A DNA stretch of 64,000 bases, taken from contig NZ_CP035376.1 of assembly GCF_004118975.1 (NCBI RefSeq), positions 2,914,001-2,978,000 on the forward strand, read 5' to 3'. This DNA comes from Luteimonas sp. YGD11-2. GTDB taxonomy: Bacteria > Pseudomonadota > Gammaproteobacteria > Xanthomonadales > Xanthomonadaceae. Position 1 is the stretch's first letter. Each line of letters opens with the position of its first letter. Position numbers and translations under genes: made by a program. Below the pieces are notes generated by a model. It ran no database searches. It saw nothing but the letters and a program-made list of their open reading frames with translations, and had not been told where the DNA came from. Below, piece by piece: positions 27,801 through 35,905 of the stretch.

Positions 27801-30193
27801 CTTCCCGCATGGTCAAACGTCTGTCGGGTGAAACGCTGCGTCTGCGACGCGTTGGCGTTGTCGTATTCGCGCACCAGCACTGGCCGCCAGAGTGCATCGA
27901 GGTAGGTCACCTTTCGGCCGTTACCAGTGGCGACCGTATGCTGCCAATGGCCAGCCGGAACGCCATGAGCCGCACTCGATGCCTTGGCCAGGGTGAAAGT
28001 AGTGGCATTCCACGCCACGGCATCGCCGGCGGGATAGGTGATCCGACTAAGCCGTCCCATGGCGTCATGGGCGTACTGGGTGGCGAATCCGTTCTCATCG
28101 GTAACAGCGGTGATCCATCCGTTATCGTCCACTGCCGCACTCTGGGTCGCACCGGAAGGGGCTTCCGGGGTAGCGGGATACCGGATGGTCTGCGGAATTC
28201 CTCGCTTCCAGCTCGATAATGTCGTGACGTTGCCCTTGCCATCCGCGACGGTCCGGATCGTCCCATCACTGTTGTAGGTCAGCGTCTGCACCACCCGGCC
28301 GAATTCCCTCGAAACCGTCGGCATCGCCTTGGCGTCGTAGTCGGTCTGCGACGCCACGACCCCGTTTACGGTAAGCCGGGCCGGCTGTCCGAGGATCCAG
28401 GTGGCAAGATTGTCGTGATACGCCGTCACCTCGTTGCGTGCAACCGAGCCCGCCGCGTCGTTGGACTTCGTAACCGACAATGCCCGCGCGAAGCTATCGA
28501 AGCTGTTCGCCTGCCAGACGAAGGCTCGGCCCTGTTGCACAACGGTGCGGCGAACCTCTGGGCGAACGGCGGCTGTGGAGGGATCGTCGCCGTTGAAGAT
28601 CGTGCCGTAACGCGGGAAGAACGGCTGCTGCGCCACGTTGGCCTCCGCCAGGTAATCCACCGTTTCCGAGCGCAGCACGGAACCCGAAGAAGACACCACC
28701 TCCCGGCCCAGCAGACGCCCTTCGTTCAAGGCATACATGAAGCCATAGCGGTGACGAACGGAACTCCCGTCAGGCTGATGCACGGTGACCGTCTTATCAG
28801 CAGGACAAGTAGTGCACGGATAGGCCGCCGGAGATCCACGGCTTCCCCATAGCGGCTGATACGACCCGCCGTAGTTGTAGGTCCAGACCAGTGGGGCGAC
28901 TCCCGGTCCCGCGATTTCCTTCGTACCAAGCGACATGACGTCGAAGAAATTCGGGGTATTGAGGACGTAGTACAGATAACCGCCGTCACCGCCGCCCGAA
29001 CTGTGCTGCACGCGCTGCAGGCATGCGCTCGCATGAACACCGGATCGGTAGTGTCTCGTGTTGGAAAAACTGAACACCCCTACTGCACCGCTCGGGTGCG
29101 TCACCGAGAGCGCATACCCAGCCGGAATTTCCGGCGGCTGTTCGCTACATGATGCGTTGGAATTGCCGTCCCAACTCGGGATATCTGGCGTGAGAGTGCC
29201 CGAGCGTGCGTATTGCCATGAAGTCCCGTCTGGCAACGTCACGCTCGAGAGCCAACTTCCAGAATACCCGTACGTCCAGGTGCGCCCATGCGCACTGGCC
29301 GAAGTCAGAAGTCCCCCCGCATACGTCAGGGTGATAACCCGCCCGTCATTAGCAGATATCCGCGTGGGTCGGCCGTCCGCGTTGTACTCGAATGACACGG
29401 AATTGCCGAAACGGTCAATGATCCGGCTTGCCAGCAGGTAATTCCGGGTGCGAACGACACGGGCCTGCAGCGACGTAAAGATGCCAATGGTCCTGGTCAT
29501 CTCGCCCTGATGGCGCGTCACCCCCACGTCGAACTCGTATCGCAGGCCCGATGACGTGCGCATGGCGAAGCCTTCGCCCGCCAGACCTCCCTTCATTGGG
29601 ATGCACTCGAACATGTCCCGTTCGCGCGTAGTCCAGTTGGCGGCGGCAGCGCCTGTAGGGACCGGTACGCCCTGAGGACGGAGCAGCATCGTGCGGTCCG
29701 CCCCTCCGGGAACGTGCACACTGGTGCCCTGCCAGAACTCGGTCGGCTCGAAGCCGGGCGCGTGCGGAGTCTGCGGGTTGGAGCACCGATCGGCAGCCCA
29801 CGTTCCATTGAACGTCCCGGCGATGTACGGCACATCGATGTCCCAATCGCCCGCGCCCCGCAGGTTCGCATTCCACGATCCGCCTTGGCCGACGGGATGA
29901 AGCTCGATTCTGAAGCGCCGGGTAAGGCGCACCGGCAAGCTGTTGTTCCCGGCCAGGTCGATGTCATCGACGGTGAACTCGGTCGCGCCGTTGTACAGAC
30001 TGACCTGATCACCCATCAGCTGGTCGGTCAGCGCGGTGATGCTCTGCGACGATTCAACGCGCTTCCGATACTCGTGTTGCGGCTCGATCGCAACCGCTGT
30101 TGCTGCGCCACCCAGCAGTGCAAAACACGCAACTGTTTGCGCAAGGCGCACGAACCCGGGCCGCGCGGCGCGCAGCGTGACATTAAGACCCAT
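24845..30193 (-). CDS. Large secreted YD-repeat (Rhs-like) protein with tandem FnIII-like C-terminal domains, 1782 aa
   Basis: The start at 30193 has GGAAGGGG upstream and a Sec signal (hydrophobic FALLGGAATAVAIE). The N-terminal third resembles the Rhs/TcC N-terminal domain; many YD repeats follow (for example YDALGRVRSVVQDSE, YDGLDRLTQTVSPVFG, YDPLDNLTRVRVG), ending at YGKDGTLRFQRDERAGKTIEYVHLGSTLIAQ. Instead of the usual core, residues from about 1310 on form four FnIII-like repeats of about 90 residues sharing KYQLQERLGAGGW, TWGYRVRAC and GCGAWS, plus a diverged fifth. The core domain is in the next gene. It is divergent from the GntR gene, with 222 bases between them. Confidence 0.85.
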   Translation of the reverse strand: MGLNVTLRAARPGFVRLAQTVACFALLGGAATAVAIEPQHEYRKRVESSQSITALTDQLMGDQVSLYNGATEFTVDDIDLAGNNSLPVRLTRRFRIELHPVGQGGSWNANLRGAGDWDIDVPYIAGTFNGTWAADRCSNPQTPHAPGFEPTEFWQGTSVHVPGGADRTMLLRPQGVPVPTGAAAANWTTRERDMFECIPMKGGLAGEGFAMRTSSGLRYEFDVGVTRHQGEMTRTIGIFTSLQARVVRTRNYLLASRIIDRFGNSVSFEYNADGRPTRISANDGRVITLTYAGGLLTSASAHGRTWTYGYSGSWLSSVTLPDGTSWQYARSGTLTPDIPSWDGNSNASCSEQPPEIPAGYALSVTHPSGAVGVFSFSNTRHYRSGVHASACLQRVQHSSGGGDGGYLYYVLNTPNFFDVMSLGTKEIAGPGVAPLVWTYNYGGSYQPLWGSRGSPAAYPCTTCPADKTVTVHQPDGSSVRHRYGFMYALNEGRLLGREVVSSSGSVLRSETVDYLAEANVAQQPFFPRYGTIFNGDDPSTAAVRPEVRRTVVQQGRAFVWQANSFDSFARALSVTKSNDAAGSVARNEVTAYHDNLATWILGQPARLTVNGVVASQTDYDAKAMPTVSREFGRVVQTLTYNSDGTIRTVADGKGNVTTLSSWKRGIPQTIRYPATPEAPSGATQSAAVDDNGWITAVTDENGFATQYAHDAMGRLSRITYPAGDAVAWNATTFTLAKASSAAHGVPAGHWQHTVATGNGRKVTYLDALWRPVLVREYDNANASQTQRFTRQTFDHAGRPTFVSYASADHSESTGTRTQYDALGRVRSVVQDSELGPLTTTTTYLGNADGPYTLVTSPKGQQTRTWFQAFDEPSTALPIAIWHPEDTRTYIARNVFGKPTSIVRQNSSGSTSLTRSYVYDAHQQLCKTVEPETGATIMAYDGAGNLAWSRAGATLTSTSVCNTADIPVVQRTVRGYDARNRVQSLAFPDNLGSTGYSYTADGLLATIAVDNGGADIVSAAYTYNRRRLLTGEAIGVGAHQWGIGYGYNANGHLATLTLPGGETLAQAPNALGQPTRAGAHATGVSYFPNGAVKQFTYGNGVVHTLAQNARGLPDRRRDAIGANAVHDESIDYDGHGNVAAISDGLAGGRGNRTMAYDGLDRLTQTVSPVFGTAAYTYDPLDNLTRVRVGAGPRARDNSYTYNAANQLSLVTNTTTGATVSSFAYDPQGNLSSRSGNPYVFDYGNRLRTAGALETYLYDGHGRRVKATRQGGAAIYSVYGKDGTLRFQRDERAGKTIEYVHLGSTLIAQLEDPIPLSTPTLTVPTYSATGSFGVSWTPAPLASKYQLQERLNAGAWATIHDAAGTTKAVSGKSAGTWGYRVRACSAASCGTWSAVREATVQLPPSGAPSLSVPATGLNGSYTVSWGSVGAAATYQLRERLGSGSWTVHDAAGSSKAFTGKAAGAWGYQVRGCNAAGCGPWSTTGTVTSVHPPAGVPLLTVPAAIHASAYDVTWSTMAGAGRYELQERLGTGAWTTIHNTAGTARSVTGKTTGTWGYRVRACNDAGCGAWSAVQSTVVTRPPTAAPALTAPSSSTSGAYALSWTAVSHATKYQLQERLGAGGWSTIHDGAAATASVAGRGAGTWSYQVRACNAAGCGGWSSAKSVVVTLPPPVPTITENLKRQWYVQGRTEIACNLKWTASVSAQTYELRVAGNGLMMYSGPATQVDGVRSSAAYCAPSHEVRACNSAGCSAWSSPPKPQQLMEFGSPGDPGVPRSIRDTQGEGL
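24950..26260 (-). repeat. Tandem FnIII-encoding repeats, about 265 bases per unit
   Basis: Four consecutive units of 88-93 codons, plus a weaker fifth, encode similar domains with conserved Y-[QE]-L-[QR]-E-R-L, I-H-[DN], G-Y-[RQ]-V-R-[AG]-C and W-S. DNA similarity between units is visible by eye, for example the recurring coding sequence for CGTWS/CGAWS. Such arrays can expand or contract by recombination. Confidence 0.75.
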
Positions 30194-30415
30194 TGCCCCT
30201 TCCCCCAAGGCGCACACATGCCGCCCGTATGCCCGGGAGCATAGTGAGGGGCATCCCGGTCTGGCTTGTCAGAAAAATCTGATTCTTTGGATGTTGTGAT
30301 GGTCGTCACCCAACCGCGCGATGCCACTTGACGTCGCCAGTTGGACTTGTCCCGCCCCTGCCACGCTCGAAGTAAGATCGGCCCAGGAGCAGCTGCGCAG
30401 ACAGGGAGTCACGCG

Positions 30416-31048
30416 ATGAGTGAGATGCACTCGAAGAGCGCGTTCCTCTACGGCCAGGTCCGGCGAGCGCTGCAGTCCGGGCACTATTTGCCGGGCCAAC
30501 GGATCGATCCCGCCGCGCTTGCCGCCGAATTCAATACCAGCCCCACGCCTGTCCGCTTCGCGTTGTATCGCCTCGTGGGCGAGGGCCTGCTTTCCGACCA
30601 TGCGCGGAGTGGCCTGTACGTGCCGCTGCTCACCGAAGTCGCGCTGCGCGATCTCTACGACTGGATGGAGCGCCTGCTGCTGATCGCCTGCGAGGTGGGG
30701 CCGGCGCCGATCGCGTCCGCACGAATCGGGGCGCCCGATTCCGGCGCGGTCGAGGAAGACGTGGTCAAGGCCACCTGGAAGCTCTTCGATGCGATTGCCC
30801 GCTCGACCGGCCATCGGTATCTGCACGATGCAGTGAAACGCACCAACGACCGGCTGGCACCGGTACGGAGGGCCAAGCGCCACCTGCTGGACGACCTCGC
30901 CGCGGAACTCGGCGTGCTTACCCGCCTCTGGGACGAAGGCGACATCGACGGGCTGCGCGCTGCACTGCAGCGCTACTACGCACGGCGCAAGCGGCTGGTG
31001 CCGTGCATCGTTGCCACGATGAATGAAGGCCGCGAGCGCCTGCACTGA
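30416..31048 (+). CDS. GntR-family transcriptional regulator at the head of the lasso cluster, 210 aa
   Basis: Residues about 8-75 form a GntR-type winged helix: YGQVRRALQSGHYLPGQRID, FNTSPTPVRFALYRLVGEGL and SGLYVPLL. The C-terminal part is helical (an FCD-like effector domain is plausible) and ends RRKRLVPCIVATMNEGRERL. The ATG at 30416 has GGGAG nine bases upstream. The gene lies 126 bases before the lasso precursor in the same direction and is divergent from the Rhs gene, so it may control either or both. A perfect 8-bp hairpin (GCGGACTG/CAGTCCGC, 31049-31067) touches its stop codon. Confidence 0.85.
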   Translation: MSEMHSKSAFLYGQVRRALQSGHYLPGQRIDPAALAAEFNTSPTPVRFALYRLVGEGLLSDHARSGLYVPLLTEVALRDLYDWMERLLLIACEVGPAPIASARIGAPDSGAVEEDVVKATWKLFDAIARSTGHRYLHDAVKRTNDRLAPVRRAKRHLLDDLAAELGVLTRLWDEGDIDGLRAALQRYYARRKRLVPCIVATMNEGRERLH

Positions 31049-31086
31049 GCGGACTGTCACAGTCCGCCGGAATCATCGGGTTACAG

Positions 31087-31128
31087 CGCAATAATCATTT
31101 GAGAATTGCGTTTTCCGCCTCCTAGGCT
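31087..31128 (+). promoter_or_regulatory. Lasso precursor promoter with an overlapping inverted repeat
   Basis: A candidate -35 TTGAGA at 31099-31104 and a candidate -10 TAGGCT at 31123-31128 are separated by 18 bases, about 47 bases before the precursor ATG. The inverted repeat CGCAAT (31087-31092) and ATTGCG (31105-31110) straddles the -35 and would be a natural operator for the adjacent GntR protein. This stretch is AT-richer than its surroundings. The assignment is by pattern only. Confidence 0.4.
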
Positions 31129-31174
31129 GGCTTTGTCATGGGACGTCCATGACGCATCCGTTAGGAGACTGCAA

Positions 31175-31315
31175 ATGAAGACCAACGACAGCATCCCCGC
31201 TGACGTGCGGGACGAGGTGATCGAGCTCGGCGTCGCCAGCATCGAGACCAAGGGAGCAGTGATCAATACCGAAGGTTTCGGCGGCTTGCCCATGCCGGGC
31301 ATCTCCGAAGAGTGA
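31175..31315 (+). CDS. Lasso peptide precursor, xanthomonin-like, 46 aa
   Basis: A good ribosome binding site (AGGAGA) precedes ATG 31175. The 46-residue product has a 26-residue leader ending with the diagnostic penultimate Thr (SIETK) and a 20-residue core GAVINTEGFGGLPMPGISEE. The only acidic residue at an allowed ring position (7-9) is Glu7, so a Gly1-Glu7 seven-residue macrolactam is predicted. Established xanthomonins from Xanthomonas also have seven-residue rings, and from memory a similar PGISEE tail. In xanthomonins the C-terminal residues can be lost, so the mature peptide may be shorter. The following B and C genes confirm the class. Ring and threading are predictions. Confidence 0.85.
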   Translation: MKTNDSIPADVRDEVIELGVASIETKGAVINTEGFGGLPMPGISEE

Positions 31316-31322
31316 GCCAACA

Positions 31323-31352
31323 GGGGCGCGCTGAAAGGCGCGCCCCTTTTTT
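31323..31352 (+). terminator. Intrinsic terminator/attenuator between lasso precursor and biosynthetic genes
   Basis: GGGGCGCGC and GCGCGCCCC form a perfect 9-bp stem with loop TGAAAG, followed by six T residues. It starts seven bases after the precursor stop and ends 14 bases before the B gene. Partial readthrough would give much precursor mRNA and less enzyme mRNA, as is known for several lasso clusters. Confidence 0.85.
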
Positions 31353-31366
31353 GTTCGGGCGCCCGG

Positions 31367-32038
31367 ATGGCCTACAGACTCCACCAGGACCTCTGGTTTT
31401 GCAGGATCGGCCAACAACTGATCTTCCTGGACGTGCACGCAGACCGGTACTTTCGGCTGCCTACCAGGGAGGAGTCGCTGCTCGTCCAACGACTGCGAGG
31501 CAACACCGGTGTCGCACCGTTGGCAATCGCCGATGGAAATCAGGTCGACCGCCTGCTTTCACTAGGATTCCCTGGTGAAAAGTTCACCAGCACACCCCCC
31601 ACACGCAGCACAATGGAAGAACGCCACCAGGACGCGCCGATATCGCTCCATGCGTTGCCGGCGGTCGCCTATGCGATCGCGTCGACGCAAGCCCGCCTGA
31701 GACTCCAACCTCTCAAGAACGTTGTCAGCCACATGCAGCGATACAGGTCGAGGCGGGCTGCAAAGCCTCAGAGAGCGGAAACCACACCGCCACCCAGCGC
31801 GTTGGAAGCAGTGGACGTGTTCAATGGATTGCGCCTGTATGTCCCGATCGCACCCTGCTGTCTGCTCGACTCGATTGCCATGTCGATGTTTCTCGCCCGA
31901 CACGGCATTCATTGCCAGGTCGTCTTCGGTGTGACGTCCAATCCATTTGGCGCCCATAGCTGGGTGCAAGCGGGCCATGTAGTTCTCAACGACTCGGTCG
32001 GGAGCGTCAGTGCCTACACACCTATTGGGGTGTTCTAG
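31367..32038 (+). CDS. Lasso B protein: fused leader-binding (B1/RRE) and cysteine protease (B2), 223 aa
   Basis: Residues about 1-75 resemble the RiPP recognition element that binds the leader (MAYRLHQDLWFCRIGQQLIF, LDVHADRYFRLP). Residues 125-223 are the transglutaminase-like B2 protease, which removes the leader after the penultimate Thr. The catalytic residues fit as Cys165 (in CCLLDS), His197 (GAHSWV) and Asp209 (VLNDSVG). Such B1-B2 fusion is usual in proteobacterial lasso clusters. The stop TAG shares its last base with the GTG start of the cyclase gene, so translation is coupled. Confidence 0.9.
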   Translation: MAYRLHQDLWFCRIGQQLIFLDVHADRYFRLPTREESLLVQRLRGNTGVAPLAIADGNQVDRLLSLGFPGEKFTSTPPTRSTMEERHQDAPISLHALPAVAYAIASTQARLRLQPLKNVVSHMQRYRSRRAAKPQRAETTPPPSALEAVDVFNGLRLYVPIAPCCLLDSIAMSMFLARHGIHCQVVFGVTSNPFGAHSWVQAGHVVLNDSVGSVSAYTPIGVF

Positions 32039-33771
32039 TGACCTATCGCTACATCGTCGTATTGGGTGATTCAGCCGAGCAACACCGGCCAGCTCCGGCT
32101 GGCCTCAGGTTGCACATGGTGGGCGGCGGCCCGGGGTCTATCGGTTCGCACCTCTGCGTCTACACATCCAGCGCAACTCCCGTCATGCCGCTTCCGGGGG
32201 GCGGCGTCATCATCGGCCACATCTTCGATGGTGCCGGCGCCCTCATCAAAGACGCCCGAGGATTCCAGTCCGCACGAGCAACGGACCACACATTCTTCCG
32301 GGACTTCTGGGGCGAGTACGTCGCGATACGACCGCTATCGGAGGCAGGTGCCTTCGACGTTACGCATTCCCCGTCCGTATCGGCCGGCCTGCCCTGCGTG
32401 TACTCGTGCGACATGGACTCGGGCTTCGTTGCCTCCCACGTGTCTCTGGCCGAGGAACTCGGGCTGTATCGTCGACGCGTGGATTGGGACTACCTAGTCC
32501 GATTCCTGGCACACCCATTCCTTCGCACAGAGCACACCGCACTGATGGGAATCCGGGAGCTGCTCCCGGGACAGCGCGTAAGGATGCCAGCCAACCGACC
32601 GGAAACCAAAGCGCTCTGGTTGCCATGGGACTTCACTTCGCGGGAAGCACGGTACGGCAACCTCGAAGAGGCGGCAGAGGCAGTGCGATCGGCAGTGATG
32701 AAGTCCGTCCGCAGCCTGGCTGCGCTGGATCAGACCATCCACATGGAGCTGTCCGGCGGCTTGGACTCATCGATCGTTGCGTGCTGTCTTCGTGGCACGG
32801 CTGCCGACGTGACCTGTTCGACCCTTATCACCTCCGACCCGGGTTCCGATGAGCGGCTTTACGCGAGCGCTGTTGCCACCACACTGGGGGCGGAGTTGCG
32901 CACGGAGGAAGTTTCCATCGAGGGTCTGCAATTCTCTTTCATCGATCCTTCGGGCCCGGTCCGTCCCAGCGTCGGCCCACTCCAGTACGCCATCGACAAG
33001 GTCATGGGCGCTGCAGGCGACCAGCTGCTGGCGACAGGTACATTCACCGGTGCCGGAGGCGATTCGGTCTTTGGATACCTGAGAACCGCCGCGCCGGCGG
33101 TCGACGCGTGGAGGGCGCATGGGCTTCGCGCCGCCCTTCCAACCGTCCACGACCTTGCGGCTCTGCATCAGTGCACGGTGTGGCGAGCCGCGGGCCTCAC
33201 CGTGCGCAAGCGCCTTCGGAGGCCGTCTGCACTACCTTACCGGCCCGACACTTCCTTTCTGCAGCCCGGGTCGGCCTCTCTGGAACCACTGGATCACCCA
33301 TGGTTCCACGGTCCCGCCAACATGCCACCTGGCGATCGCGAACGCATCTTCGAACTCGCAGGCAATCAGGTCTTCATGGACTACGCGCCCCGCAGGGTGA
33401 AGCGCTTCCTTAGGATGCCCCTACTGAGCCAACCCGTCGTGGAAGCATGTCTGCGCGTGCCATCGTGGATGTGGATTGCAGGCGGCCAGAACCGAGCCGT
33501 TGCCCGGCTGGCCTTCGCCGATCTGCTTCCCGCGACTGTTCGTTCGCGTCGCAGCAAGGGCACCTTCATGAGTTACCTCGGCGACGGGTACCAACGCCAC
33601 AAGAAAGAGATGTGGGAATTTCTCAGGTCGGGGCACCTCTACGATCGAGGCATCATCGACCCGGCCGCGCTCGGGGCCTTCATCCGTGCGCCGCTACCTC
33701 CGCGCGACAGGTCGTTCACCCGCATCCTCGACCTGTGCCGGGCGGAGAACTGGGTCCGACATCAACACTGA
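32038..33771 (+). CDS. Lasso C protein: asparagine-synthetase-like macrolactam synthetase, 577 aa
   Basis: The C-terminal synthetase domain carries the ATP-pyrophosphatase motif SGGLDSS at residues 239-245. In lasso cyclases this domain adenylates the ring Asp/Glu side chain (here probably Glu7) so that the core amine closes the ring. The N-terminal glutamine amidotransferase-like domain lacks the catalytic Cys2, as in known cyclases. Length (577) fits. The start is GTG overlapping the B stop. The 3' end runs 78 bases into the convergent isopeptidase gene. No ABC exporter gene follows, as usual for isopeptidase-type clusters. Confidence 0.92.
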   Translation: MTYRYIVVLGDSAEQHRPAPAGLRLHMVGGGPGSIGSHLCVYTSSATPVMPLPGGGVIIGHIFDGAGALIKDARGFQSARATDHTFFRDFWGEYVAIRPLSEAGAFDVTHSPSVSAGLPCVYSCDMDSGFVASHVSLAEELGLYRRRVDWDYLVRFLAHPFLRTEHTALMGIRELLPGQRVRMPANRPETKALWLPWDFTSREARYGNLEEAAEAVRSAVMKSVRSLAALDQTIHMELSGGLDSSIVACCLRGTAADVTCSTLITSDPGSDERLYASAVATTLGAELRTEEVSIEGLQFSFIDPSGPVRPSVGPLQYAIDKVMGAAGDQLLATGTFTGAGGDSVFGYLRTAAPAVDAWRAHGLRAALPTVHDLAALHQCTVWRAAGLTVRKRLRRPSALPYRPDTSFLQPGSASLEPLDHPWFHGPANMPPGDRERIFELAGNQVFMDYAPRRVKRFLRMPLLSQPVVEACLRVPSWMWIAGGQNRAVARLAFADLLPATVRSRRSKGTFMSYLGDGYQRHKKEMWEFLRSGHLYDRGIIDPAALGAFIRAPLPPRDRSFTRILDLCRAENWVRHQH

Positions 33772-35898
33772 GGGTCGTCCTTCTATCCCGGGCTGGTTCG
33801 AGCGCATGGAACGCCACTGCCGGTACTGCCCAGCCTTGCGCGGGTCGTCTTCCTCATGGCCGAGCAACCAGAAAAGAAACCAATCCAGGTTCCGCTCGTA
33901 CGCGGCCAGCTTGTGCCTCGGCTGGAACTTCTGATGGGGTTCGTTAGGAAAGACGTACAGATCCGCGATGCCTTCACGCAACATCGGGATCGCGTAATCG
34001 AGCGAGTGGATGTACTCCTGCTCCGGCAACTGCATGAGCACCGGCGCACGCAGCGTCCCGAGGTTGAGGTCCGGCGAGAGGCGGCGCCATTGCTCCGGCG
34101 TCTCCTCGGGCCCTCCGGCTTGCCAGAACCGCTGCAGGCCCGCCAGGAATGCCTCGCCCCTCAGACTCCCCAGGAGGTAGTACTGCCGGGAAATCGCGGG
34201 TGAGCCGACGGACGCTACCGCCAGCAGATCCGAGCGCATGAGCACCCAGAACGTGGTCTCCGCACCAAAGCTCAACCCACCCATGCCGACGCGCCGGCGG
34301 TCGATCTGTCCATCGGATGCAAGGAGTTCTACCGCGCTGCGGACGGCGGCCAGGCCGTCGTCGTAGCGCTCCACCGCGTCGATCCGGTACGGCGCGGCGT
34401 TGATGCACAGTGCCGTGATGCCGCGTGCGGCAAGGGAAATCAAAGGCCACTCGTCCCCCACCCCACCCCGCACGAAGCCGGGACACAGGTAGTAGGTGAT
34501 GAACAACGGTGCCGCGTCTTCGCCCTTGTCGCGCGCAAAATAGAGCTGCCCGGTGAACTCGCGGCCGTGCTCATCATGCCAACGCATCAGCCGCACCGAG
34601 ATGCCATCGCCCAGGTCGCGTGCCAGAGCGTCATTCGGGTCGAACAGCTCCGCGGCGGCACCCGTCGTGAGATCCACGCTGATCAGCCGCGGTGGCCTGA
34701 TGGCCTGCGCAGCCACGCAGACAAGCGCATCGCGCGATATCCCACAGGGACTGGATCGGGCACGCCCACCGGCGACAAGGCCGTCCGATCGGATGATCTC
34801 GCGCACCTGCCCCGAAGCAACATCCCAGGCGCGGATCGTCTGTGCCAGTCCGAGCCGCGGGTCCGTTACGGTGAACAGCACCTCATCGCTGCCCGGCCGC
34901 CATTGCACGCCCGTAATGGCCTGGTTCGTGCAAAGCGTCGCTCTGCACTCCAGTGGTTGCGTTCGGTCGTCTACCCAGACGGACAGTTGCACTTCCGGCG
35001 CCTCGAGCAGACCGTCCGCGCCCCCCACGCGTGTGAGCAGGGCGATCCGGTTTCCATCAGGCTCCCTCGCCATCTTCCAGGGTGATGGTTGTTCTCTCGG
35101 CAATACAACCTGCTTCTCCGACAAGGCTGGCGCCTCAGACGGCGCGAGGTCGTGCACCGCGCCGGTTGCCAGCTCCACACTCCTCCATCGTGTGGGGGTC
35201 TCGGCCAATAGTGGTACCCGGTCGAACCATTCCCCAAGGCGCTGCGTGGCCAGCCTGCCGCCAGCCGCGCCGGAGCGGAAGAGCCCCTGCCCCACCGGGA
35301 TGGACGCATCGATACGGATGCCCTTGTCGTACTCGAGTTCCTCAGCTTGGCGCACCTGCTCGCGCGTCGGCCCTACCCCATACGTGAGCAGTTCTCCATC
35401 GCCACTCAGCACGAACCCACGCACATCGGCGTCGTCGCTCGTGACAGCTTCGGCACCCGAGCCATCCGCGGCGGCGCGCCATACGTCGAGCCTGCCGTCC
35501 ACGTGAGCGGTGTAGTAGATCCACCGCCCATCGGGTGTCCACGTCACCGACGCCGCTAGCGGCTCTCCCGCCGAGTCGCGCAGCAGCGTGCCGCAATCCG
35601 CTATCCGGACGGGTGGCAGCGACCCGTCCACACGCTGCACGTACCAGAAGCAGTCATAAGCGTTGCGTTCCACCGAAGCCCGCTCATACCGGAACGCGAC
35701 GTGTGCACCATCGGGCGAAATCACCGGTGACGCGAGATCCGCCACCTCCACCAGCCGCCGCGGCCCCAAGCCGCCGGCATGTGCCGCGGCGCTGACGATC
35801 AGTACCACGGCTGCGCCGACCAGCGCGGCCACATGGCTACGCCTCCCGCGGACTGCAACCGTCGTAACGACAACCGGCAACCGTGCGTCGCTGCGCAT
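33694..35898 (-). CDS. Lasso peptide isopeptidase (S9 prolyl-oligopeptidase family), 734 aa
   Basis: A signal or anchor segment near the N-terminus (HVAALVGAAVVLIVSAAAHA) precedes a beta-propeller region and a C-terminal alpha/beta-hydrolase. The putative triad is Ser543 (GLSFG), Glu626 (LPEQEY) and His655 (EPHQKF). The spacing of 83 and 112 residues closely matches the Ser-Glu-His triad I recall for the astexin isopeptidase AtxE2. Isopeptidases open the lasso ring after the peptide is imported. The gene is seven bases downstream of the TonB receptor gene, an operon for uptake and catabolism, and its 3' end overlaps the cyclase gene by 78 bases. Confidence 0.88.
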   Translation of the reverse strand: MRSDARLPVVVTTVAVRGRRSHVAALVGAAVVLIVSAAAHAGGLGPRRLVEVADLASPVISPDGAHVAFRYERASVERNAYDCFWYVQRVDGSLPPVRIADCGTLLRDSAGEPLAASVTWTPDGRWIYYTAHVDGRLDVWRAAADGSGAEAVTSDDADVRGFVLSGDGELLTYGVGPTREQVRQAEELEYDKGIRIDASIPVGQGLFRSGAAGGRLATQRLGEWFDRVPLLAETPTRWRSVELATGAVHDLAPSEAPALSEKQVVLPREQPSPWKMAREPDGNRIALLTRVGGADGLLEAPEVQLSVWVDDRTQPLECRATLCTNQAITGVQWRPGSDEVLFTVTDPRLGLAQTIRAWDVASGQVREIIRSDGLVAGGRARSSPCGISRDALVCVAAQAIRPPRLISVDLTTGAAAELFDPNDALARDLGDGISVRLMRWHDEHGREFTGQLYFARDKGEDAAPLFITYYLCPGFVRGGVGDEWPLISLAARGITALCINAAPYRIDAVERYDDGLAAVRSAVELLASDGQIDRRRVGMGGLSFGAETTFWVLMRSDLLAVASVGSPAISRQYYLLGSLRGEAFLAGLQRFWQAGGPEETPEQWRRLSPDLNLGTLRAPVLMQLPEQEYIHSLDYAIPMLREGIADLYVFPNEPHQKFQPRHKLAAYERNLDWFLFWLLGHEEDDPRKAGQYRQWRSMRSNQPGIEGRPSVLMSDPVLRPAQVEDAGERPVARR

Positions 35899-35905
35899 GC
35901 CAGCC

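Noticed and set aside
31049..31067. 8-bp hairpin at the GntR stop as an intrinsic terminator
   Set aside because: No T-run follows, so it was not listed as a terminator; it might still be a weak pause or an operator half.
31268..31315. Alternative lasso core starting at the second Gly (after NTE)
   Set aside because: The next acidic residue would be at position 12, too far for a lasso ring, whereas the first option has Glu7 and a proper penultimate Thr.
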